From the NCBI GenBank assembly GCA_018260615.1, contig JAGWDQ010000082.1, forward strand, positions 1-48,401: a stretch of DNA of 48,401 nt, written 5' to 3'. The DNA comes from Candidatus Altarchaeum sp. (GTDB lineage: Archaea; Altiarchaeota; Altiarchaeia; Altiarchaeales; Altiarchaeaceae). Under the pieces are notes generated by a model, which did no database searches, was not told the DNA's origin, and saw only the letters and a program-made list of their open reading frames with translations. A program made the translations under genes and the position numbers. Positions within the stretch are counted from its first letter, which is position 1. The number at the start of each line of letters is the position of its first letter. This document shows, piece by piece, positions 1-7,934 of this stretch.

Positions 1-47
1 TAATAAAAGTTTGATATTAAATGAATAATAAATTAAATTTAACAAAT

Positions 48-3000
48 TTAACTTTTTTCAACCCTATAAACATAAACTCCTTCATTATAAATTTCCTTTA
101 AAAAGTCGCACTTTATCGGATACTTTTCAATCACCAGGTCAGCGTTGTATTTTTCCAAAATTTGTTTTTTTGTATTGCAGTCACCCATGAAAAACGAATA
201 AACATCACTGTTTCTTTCTCCGGTTGTCGGAATATTTGCATGCGGCGTGATTGCGACAACATAATTTTTGCTGATTGGATATATCGTTTCTGAAATGTGA
301 GAGCGGGCAAATACGATATTATATTGTCCGAAATTTTTCTCAATCCATTTTATACCTTTATAATCGTCGTTGTCAATATCTTTATAAATTTTTGGCTTCA
401 AATCATAATAGCCGGCAAATACACTTCCGAAAATGAGAATGCCCATTACAAGTGTTACCGAAATAAATGCAATGCCTTTTTGCCTTTGATTGAAATTTGT
501 ATTTTTAAGCCGCATATATATAAATTTTATTATTGCATATAATCCGATTCCCGACAATACGGCAAGGCAGAGAAATGTCTCATAAAACAGGCGAATGCTT
601 CCCGTAAGCAGGTTGAACGGAGAATATTGTATTCCCATTAAGGAAGCAACAAATTTTCCAATCGGTTCCACATAAAGCGTTGATATTAAAAGCGTTAATC
701 CGAAAATCCATGCGAGCGGCAATAATGAATTAAATTTAGCGTCTTCTTTGTTTTTTATAAATTTGTAAATAAGGTATGCAAGTCCGACAATTGCCAGAAT
801 AAATGCGAGAGTTCCGTAAAAATTCGGTATAAAATTTGGCTCGCATATTCCTCTTTCGGCAGGGCATCCCCGGAAAACGATAAATTCCTTTAAAAAATAA
901 TTCAATGTTGCCTCAAAACTTCCCTTCCATAAAATTTTAAAAAAGTAAATAAACGAGAGAAAAGGCAGCGAAAAGAGCAAAATGTTTCCGAAAATTGCAT
1001 TTTTAAATTTCAAAATATTTGTTAAATTTATCTTTAAAATGTTTCTAATGCAGAATAATAACAGATAAACAATTATTACCGGATATATCCACGAAGCGGA
1101 CTGCGGATGGATTAGAGCAATTACTGATATAACTATAACCGAAAAGAACAGAAATATTGCCGAATTTCTTCTCATTCCTTCAATGTACAGATAAAAAAAC
1201 AGGAATATGAACATAAAATCCATACTTAAAGGGACAAAAAACCACACTCCTAAAATTCCAATTGTTGATTTTAACGATGCAAAGAAAAGGACTGACAATA
1301 TTCCTGCATAAAAATTTTTGGTTATTTTTCTGACAAGCAGGAAGAGCATTAGTCCTGCCAGCACGGCAAATATCGCGGGGAAAAATTTATAAAACAAGAC
1401 CGGATCCTGATTTGACAGGGTAAAAAACTCTGCCAAGAACACATGAAAGCCGATTTCGAGATCCATTTCACCGATGGGATATTTGTTATAATAAGGATCA
1501 ACATCCGGAATTGTCTGCGTATCCATAATCTGGACTGCTCTTGCTAAATGCTGCCATTCATCAGTATGGAAAGGATAATCATAATCGGAATGAATACCGT
1601 ACTGGAGGAAAAAGGTAAAGAGTAAAACAAATAACAGAATAGATAAATTTAAAATTTTTGTTTTGTTATTTTTAATATTGCCGGTGATTTCTTTAATCCG
1701 TTTTTTAGGTCTAAATTTAAAATTTTTAAATTCCTTTTCATTTTTGAAATAGTAAAATAATGCTCCAAACCAGACAAAAGAAAGAGCATACAGGACAATA
1801 AATAAAAGATTGAGCGGATATCCGAATTTGTTTAAAACAAAGATTCCCAAAATGTTCAAAGCGAGACCTAATCCGACTGACATCGGAATTCTTTCGGATA
1901 ATGGAATTCCTTTTTTTATTAATGTTACCGCAAATCCCGGCAGGAAAAATATGAGCATAGTAAAAATGAGCATAAATATTCCGATAATGAAACTCCATAC
2001 CGCAACATAGCCATCGTCTTTGCACACCTCATAATAACAGTTATTTGTTTTACATTCTCCGTCTCTTGAACATGCAAAATTTTCATCTTTTAAATTTTTG
2101 CATTTATTGTCTTTGTCGCAGTATTTTGCAGGAAGGCAGTCAAAATCAAAATTACATTCTTCTTTACTTTTATTCACTTCTTTTAATTTTATAGGGGATT
2201 TTTCATTGGTTTTTTCATTTTCAGGCAGAGGTAAATTTATTTTATCTCTTTCGGTTTTACATATTCCGTTTGAACATATTTTTGTTTTGCATTCCGAATC
2301 ATTCAAGCAGGGAAAACCAATCTCTTTTAAAGGTCTGCATTTGTTGTTTTCAATGTCACAATAATGGCAGGAATAACAATCGGAATGATTTTCACAGTAT
2401 CTGCTTTCTTTGCATAGTCCTTTAAAGCAGTTGTTTGTTTTACATTCGGAGTCATTTGAACAGGGTAAATCATTTGCTTTTAAATTTTTATATTCGGATT
2501 GGTAATTATAGTCCTTTTTAATTTCATCACCCGTTAAAACTCTATCGTAAATTTTTACCTCATCTATTGTGCCGTTGAAATGATATTCAACGCTGTTTGG
2601 CTCATATCCGATTGAAAAACCGCCGGGATTTTTTGTTAAATTTGCTATTCCCTGACAACTTGCAGATAAGTTTCCATTTAAATAAATACTTGCAGTTCCT
2701 GTTGAAGAATCATAAGTTCCGGCAATGTGGTTCCATTCACTTTTTATATTTCCTCCAACACATACAACATTCCATCCTCCTGCTTCCTCGGGAAGTCCTA
2801 TAAAGAATCCGACACTTCCATCCGGAAGAACTCCAAAAACATATACATAATTGGTATTACTTGCAGCAATTGTTCCAAGATAATTTGTAGATTCTTTTTT
2901 TACCCATGCTTCAATTGTTATGGTTCTTGAAATATTTAAAATTTCTTTATATAGGACATAAACATGTTCGCCATGTCCGTTAAATTTTAGTCCTTTGTTA

Positions 3001-3224
3001 TAAATTCCTTCAGTCCATTCTGCATTATAAATTATCCCATCATTACAGTTCCCTGACATATCAAGAGTAATATTTCCCTCACCTTCTTCAAAATCATAGT
3101 ATGCCACAAGTCCTTCTTCGTTATTAAATTTATCTGCATTAACCGGAGAGACAGAACAAAAAAAACAAACCAATATAAAGGAAGCAATTATATAAGGCCT
3201 TAAATATTCGGTTTTCCTCTGCAT
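48..3224 (-). CDS. LamG / Cys-rich / multi-span GT-C-like membrane protein
   Basis: Unrecognised as a named gene; the domain plan is readable. From the ATG at 3224 (1058 aa) there is a signal or anchor segment at about residues 9-29, a LamG/concanavalin-like jelly roll at about 35-232 (typical motifs AWVKK, NHIAGTYD, GTIDEVKIYDR), and a cysteine-rich stretch at about 255-402 with repeated blocks like CxxDSECKTNNC. About a dozen hydrophobic segments follow from residue 408. The loop motif HTDEWQHLARA (about 553) resembles the first acidic loop of GT-C glycosyltransferases. An upstream TTG at 3269 is in frame, but the ATG gives a cleaner N-terminus. I infer a membrane enzyme of surface glycosylation with an outward sugar-binding head. 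The gene is divergent from the GT2 gene at 3399. The enzymatic role is uncertain. Confidence 0.8.
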   Translation of the reverse strand: MQRKTEYLRPYIIASFILVCFFCSVSPVNADKFNNEEGLVAYYDFEEGEGNITLDMSGNCNDGIIYNAEWTEGIYNKGLKFNGHGEHVYVLYKEILNISRTITIEAWVKKESTNYLGTIAASNTNYVYVFGVLPDGSVGFFIGLPEEAGGWNVVCVGGNIKSEWNHIAGTYDSSTGTASIYLNGNLSASCQGIANLTKNPGGFSIGYEPNSVEYHFNGTIDEVKIYDRVLTGDEIKKDYNYQSEYKNLKANDLPCSNDSECKTNNCFKGLCKESRYCENHSDCYSCHYCDIENNKCRPLKEIGFPCLNDSECKTKICSNGICKTERDKINLPLPENEKTNEKSPIKLKEVNKSKEECNFDFDCLPAKYCDKDNKCKNLKDENFACSRDGECKTNNCYYEVCKDDGYVAVWSFIIGIFMLIFTMLIFFLPGFAVTLIKKGIPLSERIPMSVGLGLALNILGIFVLNKFGYPLNLLFIVLYALSFVWFGALFYYFKNEKEFKNFKFRPKKRIKEITGNIKNNKTKILNLSILLFVLLFTFFLQYGIHSDYDYPFHTDEWQHLARAVQIMDTQTIPDVDPYYNKYPIGEMDLEIGFHVFLAEFFTLSNQDPVLFYKFFPAIFAVLAGLMLFLLVRKITKNFYAGILSVLFFASLKSTIGILGVWFFVPLSMDFMFIFLFFYLYIEGMRRNSAIFLFFSVIVISVIALIHPQSASWIYPVIIVYLLLFCIRNILKINLTNILKFKNAIFGNILLFSLPFLSFIYFFKILWKGSFEATLNYFLKEFIVFRGCPAERGICEPNFIPNFYGTLAFILAIVGLAYLIYKFIKNKEDAKFNSLLPLAWIFGLTLLISTLYVEPIGKFVASLMGIQYSPFNLLTGSIRLFYETFLCLAVLSGIGLYAIIKFIYMRLKNTNFNQRQKGIAFISVTLVMGILIFGSVFAGYYDLKPKIYKDIDNDDYKGIKWIEKNFGQYNIVFARSHISETIYPISKNYVVAITPHANIPTTGERNSDVYSFFMGDCNTKKQILEKYNADLVIEKYPIKCDFLKEIYNEGVYVYRVEKS

Positions 3225-3398
3225 TTTAAAATTTTTATTGTTATTGTTAATAAATTTATTAACTAACAAATTTAAATTTTGAATTAAAATTCTAATGTTT
3301 TGCGTTTTGAAAATTTATTTATTCTTTTTATTATTTATTTAATTATTTAATGGCAGATGTAATATAAATGTAATTTATTATAATTGTTAGACAAAAAA
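3225..3398. promoter_or_regulatory. Divergent intergenic region with probable promoters
   Basis: About 170 bp of almost pure A+T separate two divergent genes. Runs such as AATTTATTTATT and TTTAATTATTTAA suit archaeal TATA/BRE elements on both strands, but no single box stands out. No gene is visible here. Confidence 0.4.
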
Positions 3399-4400
3399 AT
3401 GTACAAAAATAATACTATCGGAGTTGTTGTTCCCGCTTATAATGAAGAAAAATTAATTGAAGAAACACTGGGCGGCATTTTTAACTGCAAAACAGAGATT
3501 GATAAAATCTATGTTATTGATGATAAAAGCACGGATAAAACATTAGAAAAAATTAAGAAATTTAAAGAAGAGAACGATAAAAGCAACAAAATTTATATAA
3601 TACCTCATGAAAGGAATGGCGGTGTCGGAGCGGCGATATTTTCCGGATACAAACAGGCACTGAAAGACGGAACGGATATTGTAGTTGTCATGGCCGGAGA
3701 CCATCAGATGGATCCTTCGCAGCTTCCGAGAATGATTGAACCGCTCATTGCAGGAAGAGCGGACTACACAAAAGGAAACCGTCTTTTGGGCAGAGAATAC
3801 AGAAAAGGAATGTCAAAATGGAGATTCTTTGGAAATTCTTTACTTACATTGCTGACAAAAATTGCAAGCGGATACTGGCAAATTATGGATCCTCAAAACG
3901 GATATACTGCTATTTCCAGAAATTTACTTGAACGACTAAATTTAGACAATATTTATAAAAGCTACGGGTATTGTAATGATTTGCTGGTTAAGTTAAATAC
4001 ACTAAATGCAGTGGTTCTTGACATTTCCATGCCTGCAAGATACGGAAGAGAAAGGTCAGGAATAAATTACATAACCTATATCCATAAGGTCTCGTATCTT
4101 TTATTAAAGGACTTTTTCCTGCGGCTGATGATGAAATACGGTGTTTTAAGCTTCCATCCGCTGTTGGGTTTTTACATTTTTGGAATCATAATGACTCCTG
4201 CCGGACTGATACTGGCACTTGATGTTTTTTACGGTAAATTTATATCTCATGCTCCCGTCTCACAAAATTTTCCTTTGCTTGCGGCATTTCTCCTCATTAT
4301 AGGCATTCAGTTTATACTTTTTGCGATGTTATTTGATATGGAAATGGACCCAAGCAGGAAAAAAGAAGCGACTTTTGGAAAGAATAATGAGGAATTTTAA
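3399..4400 (+). CDS. Family 2 glycosyltransferase with C-terminal membrane anchor (dolichol-phosphate sugar synthase-like)
   Basis: This is a 333-aa GT2 enzyme. The nucleotide-sugar fold starts with VVVPAYNEE (residues 9-17), followed by DDKSTDKT (41-48) and an acidic metal site in AGDHQMDP (99-106), where most relatives have DxDGQ. Two hydrophobic segments near residues 245-270 and 290-320 would anchor it. The family moves a sugar from UDP or GDP to a polyprenyl phosphate at the inner membrane face, so it could feed the GT-C-like neighbour. The ATG at 3399 is preferred to an in-frame TTG at 3384, because the fold begins right after it. The acceptor and donor cannot be told from sequence. Confidence 0.88.
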   Translation: MYKNNTIGVVVPAYNEEKLIEETLGGIFNCKTEIDKIYVIDDKSTDKTLEKIKKFKEENDKSNKIYIIPHERNGGVGAAIFSGYKQALKDGTDIVVVMAGDHQMDPSQLPRMIEPLIAGRADYTKGNRLLGREYRKGMSKWRFFGNSLLTLLTKIASGYWQIMDPQNGYTAISRNLLERLNLDNIYKSYGYCNDLLVKLNTLNAVVLDISMPARYGRERSGINYITYIHKVSYLLLKDFFLRLMMKYGVLSFHPLLGFYIFGIIMTPAGLILALDVFYGKFISHAPVSQNFPLLAAFLLIIGIQFILFAMLFDMEMDPSRKKEATFGKNNEEF

Positions 4401-4443
4401 AATTTTATAGAGAAAAAGGAATTTTTAAATAAATTTTACAAAA

Positions 4444-4630
4444 ATGACTGAAAAAAAGAAAAAGAAATTCAGGATGTTCAAAGAAGTCCCGGAAGATTAT
4501 GAACCACAAACAGAAATAGAAAAAAAGATATAGGGGTGCTTTTTTGAAAGCGGTCCCGGAATTATTATCATATAGAGTTGAAAAGGAAGATGGAACTGTT
4601 TATTATCGCAGAGTTGAGGTTTCTGATTGA
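4444..4630 (+). pseudogene. Antitoxin-like gene, copy 1 (frameshifted)
   Basis: This is the most diverged member of a tandem family. It starts at an ATG at 4444 and matches the intact copies, but has three extra codons near the start. It carries one extra A in ATATAGGGG (around 4528-4536), where the intact copies read ATATGGGG. The frame therefore closes at 4533 after 29 codons. The rest of the family sequence continues in the shifted frame to the TGA at 4628-4630. A truncated toxin-like start (MELFIIAELRFLIDI) is also present in the overlapping frame. Confidence 0.6.
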
Positions 4631-4708
4631 TATTTATTTATCTTTAAAAGAAATTTATAATAAAAATCAATAAAATAAAAATTAACAAAAACGGCCAAAA
4701 AAAAGAAA

Positions 4709-4864
4709 ATGGAATTTAAGGTCCCGGATGACTATGAACCGGATGATGAGAGGGTGAAGAAAATATGGGGTGCTTTTTTGAAGGCAGTCCCGGAATTATT
4801 ATCTTATAGAGTAGAAAAGGAAGATGGAACTGTTTATTATCGCAGAGTCAAACTTTCTGTTTGA
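4709..4864 (+). CDS. Antitoxin-like small protein, copy 2 (start codon altered)
   Basis: The second array copy aligns to copies 3 and 4 without gaps, but their ATG is ACG here (4691-4693). The next in-frame ATG, at 4709, would give a 51-aa protein missing the lysine-rich start. The body carries the shared VPDDYEPDDE and FLKAVPELL motifs. It may be silent or a shortened antitoxin. An overlapping frame begins like the PIN toxin (MELFIIAESNFLFDL) and stops after about 21 codons, so this copy has no complete toxin. Confidence 0.5.
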   Translation: MEFKVPDDYEPDDERVKKIWGAFLKAVPELLSYRVEKEDGTVYYRRVKLSV

Positions 4865-4933
4865 TCTTTGTCTTTCAAGAATGTTTTAATCTCATAAATT
4901 TAATTTATTAACCTAAAAGTAATATTTAGTGAA

Positions 4934-5107
4934 ATGACCAAAAAAAAGAAAAGGGAATTCAAGGTTCCGGATGACTATGAACCGGATGATGAAAGGGTGA
5001 AGAAAATATGGGGTGCTTTTTTGAAGGCAGTCCCGGAATTATTATCTTATAGAGTAGAAAAGGAAGATGGAACTGTTTATTATCGCAGAGTCAAACTTTC
5101 TGTTTGA
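4934..5107 (+). CDS. Antitoxin-like small protein, copy 3 (intact)
   Basis: A 57-aa protein, too short for usual gene callers. It has a lysine-rich start (MTKKKKREF), an acidic VPDDYEPDDER stretch, a probable helix around KKIWGAFLKAVPELL and a short strand-like tail (GTVYYRRVKL). It is nearly identical to copy 4, which overlaps the PIN toxin gene, hence the antitoxin call by position. I do not recognise the family. The overlapping frame holds only the first ~15 codons of a toxin-like protein before a stop, so this is a solitary antitoxin copy. Confidence 0.62.
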   Translation: MTKKKKREFKVPDDYEPDDERVKKIWGAFLKAVPELLSYRVEKEDGTVYYRRVKLSV

Positions 5108-5176
5108 TCTTTGTCTTTCAAGAATGTTTTAATCTCATAAATTTAATTTATTAACCTAAAAGTAATATTTAGTGAA

Positions 5177-5350
5177 ATGACCAAAAAAAAGAAAAGGGAA
5201 TTCAAGGTTCCGGATGACTATGAACCGGATGATGAAAGGGTGAAGAAAATATGGGGTGCTTTTTTGAAGGCAGTCCCGGAATTATTATCTTATAGAGTAG
5301 AAAAGGAAGATGGAACTGTTTATTATCGCAGAGTCAAACTTTCTGATTGA
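5177..5350 (+). CDS. Antitoxin-like small protein, copy 4, overlapping the PIN toxin gene
   Basis: A 57-aa protein identical to copy 3 apart from the last residue (D for V). Its 3' end overlaps the PIN gene by 41 nt in another frame, which is the translational coupling expected of a type II toxin-antitoxin pair. The toxin start is preceded inside this gene by AAAAGGAAG, a possible ribosome site. Functional assignment rests on gene order, small size and charge; the fold itself is not recognised. Confidence 0.65.
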   Translation: MTKKKKREFKVPDDYEPDDERVKKIWGAFLKAVPELLSYRVEKEDGTVYYRRVKLSD

Positions 5351-5924
5351 TATTGGTATTGCAAGGGACCGTAATTCATCATATTTGATGAATTTAGCAT
5401 CAACAGGCAAGATAAAAATAGCAATTCCCGAGTATTCATTAGCAGAGGTAGATGGTAGAGTATCCTTTATTCTTCGCGAGCGAAAAAAGAAACTAAAAGA
5501 AAGCATAACTCTGATGAATGAACTTTCAAGAAGTGATTACAATAAGAAATATTCATCAGGTGCAATAGAGAATCTAAATATGCTTTTAAATCTCCTTGAC
5601 AAAGAAAAGAAATTTGTTGATGAGGCAATAAAAAGCATCCGGGATTTGTGTGTCGTGATCCCGCATACGCCTGAGATTCATATCAAAGCAGCGCTCAGGG
5701 ATTTAAGTTCAAAGCCGCCATTCAAGTTTAATGACTGCCAGATATATTTAGCAGCACTGGATTTTGCAGGTAAAAACAAAAATGACTGTAATATTATATT
5801 TTTAACAAAAGACAGAGAGGACTTTGACTATCCTGAAATCCATGATGAATTAAATGATAACAGAGTTAAGTTAATGTTTTCTTCCGGAGAATGTGTTAAA
5901 GAAGTTGTGGAGTTGATTGGCTAA
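5310..5924 (+). CDS. PIN-domain ribonuclease toxin (putative)
   Basis: A 204-aa protein. PIN-type acidic residues are visible: the first motif reads AESNFLID, with E8 at the usual Asp position and D14. E41 and E46 follow in IPEYSLAEVD, then D142 in FNDCQIYLAAL and D168/D171 in FLTKDREDF. PIN proteins are Mg-dependent RNases, commonly VapC-like toxins. The ATG lies inside antitoxin copy 4 after AAAAGGAAG. It is longer than a typical VapC (~130-150 aa) because of a helical insertion of charged residues around 55-115. A deacetylase relic starts only 7 bp downstream of its stop. Family assignment is good; toxin activity is inferred. Confidence 0.75.
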   Translation: MELFIIAESNFLIDIGIARDRNSSYLMNLASTGKIKIAIPEYSLAEVDGRVSFILRERKKKLKESITLMNELSRSDYNKKYSSGAIENLNMLLNLLDKEKKFVDEAIKSIRDLCVVIPHTPEIHIKAALRDLSSKPPFKFNDCQIYLAALDFAGKNKNDCNIIFLTKDREDFDYPEIHDELNDNRVKLMFSSGECVKEVVELIG

Positions 5925-5931
5925 ATTAAAC

Positions 5932-6189
5932 ATGAATCGTGATTTCACAATTAAAAAATAGAGGAAAGTTTGCAGTACAATAAAAGAAAATTATAAGACA
6001 TTAACTTTTGAGGAGTATTTAACCAGATCCAAAAATAAATTTATTATTTTAAGGCATGATGTTGACAGAATGCCTGAGAATGCACTAAAAACTGCAGAAA
6101 TTGAGCATGAATCCAGTATTAAATCAGCATACTACTTCAGAACAAACAAATCCGTCTTTAAACCGGAAATAATTAAAGGAATTGGTTAA
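5932..6189 (+). pseudogene. Polysaccharide deacetylase 5' fragment, relic 1
   Basis: The first of five copies of one gene start. It matches the others from the N-terminus through the ILRHDVDRMPENAL motif to IIKGIG, but has TAG at codon 10 (5959-5961) where the others have a Tyr codon. It ends at TAA 6187-6189, where full copies continue with ASLGHEIGYHYE. Relic 4 ends at the same position with the same downstream sequence. It cannot encode a functional enzyme. Confidence 0.8.
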
Positions 6190-6222
6190 ATAATTATTTA
6201 TACTTTTCCTTTTAATTATTAA

Positions 6223-6256
6223 TACCTACATAAATTATACATAAAATCTGTAGGTA
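6223..6256. promoter_or_regulatory. Inverted repeat TACCTACA-N18-TGTAGGTA, copy 1
   Basis: A perfect 8-bp inverted repeat with an 18-bp AT-rich spacer. The same element and the flank from relic codon IIKGIG onward recur at 14047-14080, just before the second ATPase. Here the ATPase is absent and the AlbA_2 module begins instead, so this is an orphan promoter or operator. Confidence 0.55.
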
Positions 6257-6273
6257 AATTCAGATATTTTCAC

Positions 6274-6486
6274 GCATGTGAAATTGCAGGATTATGTAGT
6301 GGCTTTTTTAAAGCAAAGAAGATAAAATTAGTATAAATATTTTTTATCAAATATTTCTAAATTTAAAACAAATAAATACCGAAAATCTTTGGGATTTTCA
6401 ATCTTTAAAAAATCGTCACGATTTTTAAATAACTGTATTTTTGTGAAAGGGAAATGTCCCGGTTGTTACTCTAAAATTTAAAAACA
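6274..6486 (+). promoter_or_regulatory. Leader of the AlbA_2 regulator module, copy 1
   Basis: The leader starts GCATGTGAAATTGCAGGATTA and shares blocks with the leader at 10841-10965: GATATTTCTAAATTTAAAAC or a close variant, AAATAAATA, and TTTTTGTGAAA...GGTTGTTA just before the start. The conserved left edge marks where the module joins unrelated sequence in both places. A TATA-like AAATTTAAAAC lies about 125 bp before the ATG in this copy, which carries a 57-bp insert, and about 75 bp before the ATG in the other. Confidence 0.5.
6379..6435. repeat. Twin-hairpin element, copy A (inserted in leader)
   Basis: Two short stems flank the linker CAATCTTTAAAAA. Stem 1 is GAAAATC/GATTTTC with a tiny loop (6381-6399). 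Stem 2 is AAAAATCG-TCA-CGATTTTT (about 6408-6426). The related leader at 10841-10965 lacks these ~57 bp, so this is an insertion with a visible empty site. The copies at 10382 and 16131 keep the linker and structure but have different stem sequences. Confidence 0.65.
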
Positions 6487-7911
6487 ATGAATCAAAAAGA
6501 ACTCCTTGAAATTATAGAAAAAGGTGAATCAGAAGAGAGAGAATTCAAAAAATCAACCGCCCAGTTAGAAAAGGGCATGAGAGCGCTCTGTGCTTTTTTG
6601 AACCACAAGGGCGGGGCAGTATATTTCGGAATTGATAATAAGACCCTGGTCGGACAGCAGGTCTCTGACCCCACCTTAAGATCAATATCTCAGAAAGTCA
6701 GGCAGAAGATAAAGCCGGAAATAACTCCGGAAATTACTGTTCATGGGGACGGCAGGGAGAAGATTATAAAAGTTGCAGTAAAAGAAGGACTTAATAAATT
6801 ACATTATCTTGACGGAGTTGCTTACAAAAGAGTCGGAACGGAAAATCCTCTAATTCCTCCCGAAGAAATTGAGAGAATTATCATGGAAAAGCGAAAAAAT
6901 ATCTGGGACTCTGAAATCTGCGAAGAAGCAAATTTGAAAGATATTGATGGGGAAAAAGTAAAATGGTTTTTGAGAACTGCAAAAATCAAAAGAGGTCTGA
7001 AGATACCTGAGAATACTCCCCTAAAAGAAGTGTTAACTAAACTAAAATTGCTCAAAAACAATAAGTTAACCAATTCTGCGGTGTTGTTATTTTCCAAAGA
7101 ATCAGAATTCCTGCAATCGGAAGTGAAATGTATAAGATTTTCAGGAAACGAATCTGTTAAACCATATATTGACTTTCAAACATTAGAAGGTAATGTTTTT
7201 GATCTGATAGATGAGGCAGAAAATTTTGTTCTCAGAAATATTAAAATGGCGATCTGGCTGGTCCCCGGACAAGTACAAAGAGAAGAAAAATACGAATACC
7301 CTCCGGATGCAATCAGAGAAGCAATAGCAAATGCGGTTGTGCACAGGGACTATGAATCCCCTTCAAAGGTTCAGGTCAGGATTTTTAATAATCGCGTGGA
7401 AGTGTGGAGTCCGGGGTTACTTCCAAAAGAAATATCAATTGAAGATTTGAAAAAAGAGCACAGGTCAGTTCCGCGCAATCCCCTTTTATTCAAGCAATTA
7501 TTTTGGGTTAAGTATGTTGAAGATGTTGGCGGCGGAACGGTTGACATGATAAACTGGTGTAAAGAGTGGGGGTTGCCGGAACCTGAATTTAAAATTATAA
7601 CAGGAGCATTGGTTGTAATTTTTAGATTGCCGCCGAATATAGAAGATCTGGAAAAGTTAGGACTAAATGAAAGGCAAAAAAAAGCAGTAGATTATGTAAC
7701 CAAACATACACACATAACAAATAAGGACTATCAACTGCTAAACAATACTACCCGATACACTGCCACAAGAGATTTTACAATTCTCGTTGATAAAGGAATT
7801 TTTAGAACAACTGGCGATGGTAGAAGAAATCTAAAATATATTTTGGTGCAAAATGCGTCAAAAATGCGTCAAAAAATGCGTCAAAAATCAAAAGCAGAAG
7901 GGGAATTGTAA
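6487..7911 (+). CDS. AlbA_2 (Schlafen-type) / HATPase_c_4 regulator, COG2865-like, intact
   Basis: A 474-aa protein. The N-terminal AlbA_2/Schlafen domain (about 14-125) carries EFKKSTAQLEKG, FLNHKGGAVYFGI and the closing YKRVGTENPL. A GHKL-type ATPase module follows at about 270-365, with YPPDAIREAIANAVVHRDY, RVEVWSPG and the glycine-rich DVGGGT. A winged helix closes it (about 390-450). Relatives are annotated as putative transcriptional regulators or ATP-dependent helicase-like proteins; some sit in defence islands. The 3' end encodes MRQK repeats from tandem AAAATGCGTCA units. It is the only unbroken member of this family in the window. Function is inferred from domains only. Confidence 0.85.
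   Translation: MNQKELLEIIEKGESEEREFKKSTAQLEKGMRALCAFLNHKGGAVYFGIDNKTLVGQQVSDPTLRSISQKVRQKIKPEITPEITVHGDGREKIIKVAVKEGLNKLHYLDGVAYKRVGTENPLIPPEEIERIIMEKRKNIWDSEICEEANLKDIDGEKVKWFLRTAKIKRGLKIPENTPLKEVLTKLKLLKNNKLTNSAVLLFSKESEFLQSEVKCIRFSGNESVKPYIDFQTLEGNVFDLIDEAENFVLRNIKMAIWLVPGQVQREEKYEYPPDAIREAIANAVVHRDYESPSKVQVRIFNNRVEVWSPGLLPKEISIEDLKKEHRSVPRNPLLFKQLFWVKYVEDVGGGTVDMINWCKEWGLPEPEFKIITGALVVIFRLPPNIEDLEKLGLNERQKKAVDYVTKHTHITNKDYQLLNNTTRYTATRDFTILVDKGIFRTTGDGRRNLKYILVQNASKMRQKMRQKSKAEGEL
7850..7883 (+). repeat. Tandem 11-12 bp repeats (AAAATGCGTCA x3)
   Basis: Three direct repeats lie at the extreme 3' end of the AlbA_2 gene. The spacing of 11 and 12 bp is not a codon multiple throughout, so DNA rather than protein periodicity is being kept. 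Comparable repeats end the other modules. Confidence 0.7.
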
Positions 7912-7934
7912 GGGGAATGAAATAATATTAAAAA

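Larger units (their letters stand above)
4691..5350 (+). repeat. Tandem array of 243-bp antitoxin units
   Basis: Copies beginning at 4691, 4934 and 5177 are spaced exactly 243 bp apart. The gene bodies are nearly identical, and the 69-bp spacers after copies 2 and 3 (from TCTTTGTCTTTCAAG to TTTAGTGAA) look identical. Copy 1 (4444) is an older, more diverged member at 247 bp. Each unit contains the antitoxin plus the first ~15 codons of a PIN-like frame. Confidence 0.85.

Noticed and set aside
4444..5350. CRISPR-like array
   Set aside because: The period is 243 bp with coding content and no short repeat-spacer pattern; no cas genes are present.
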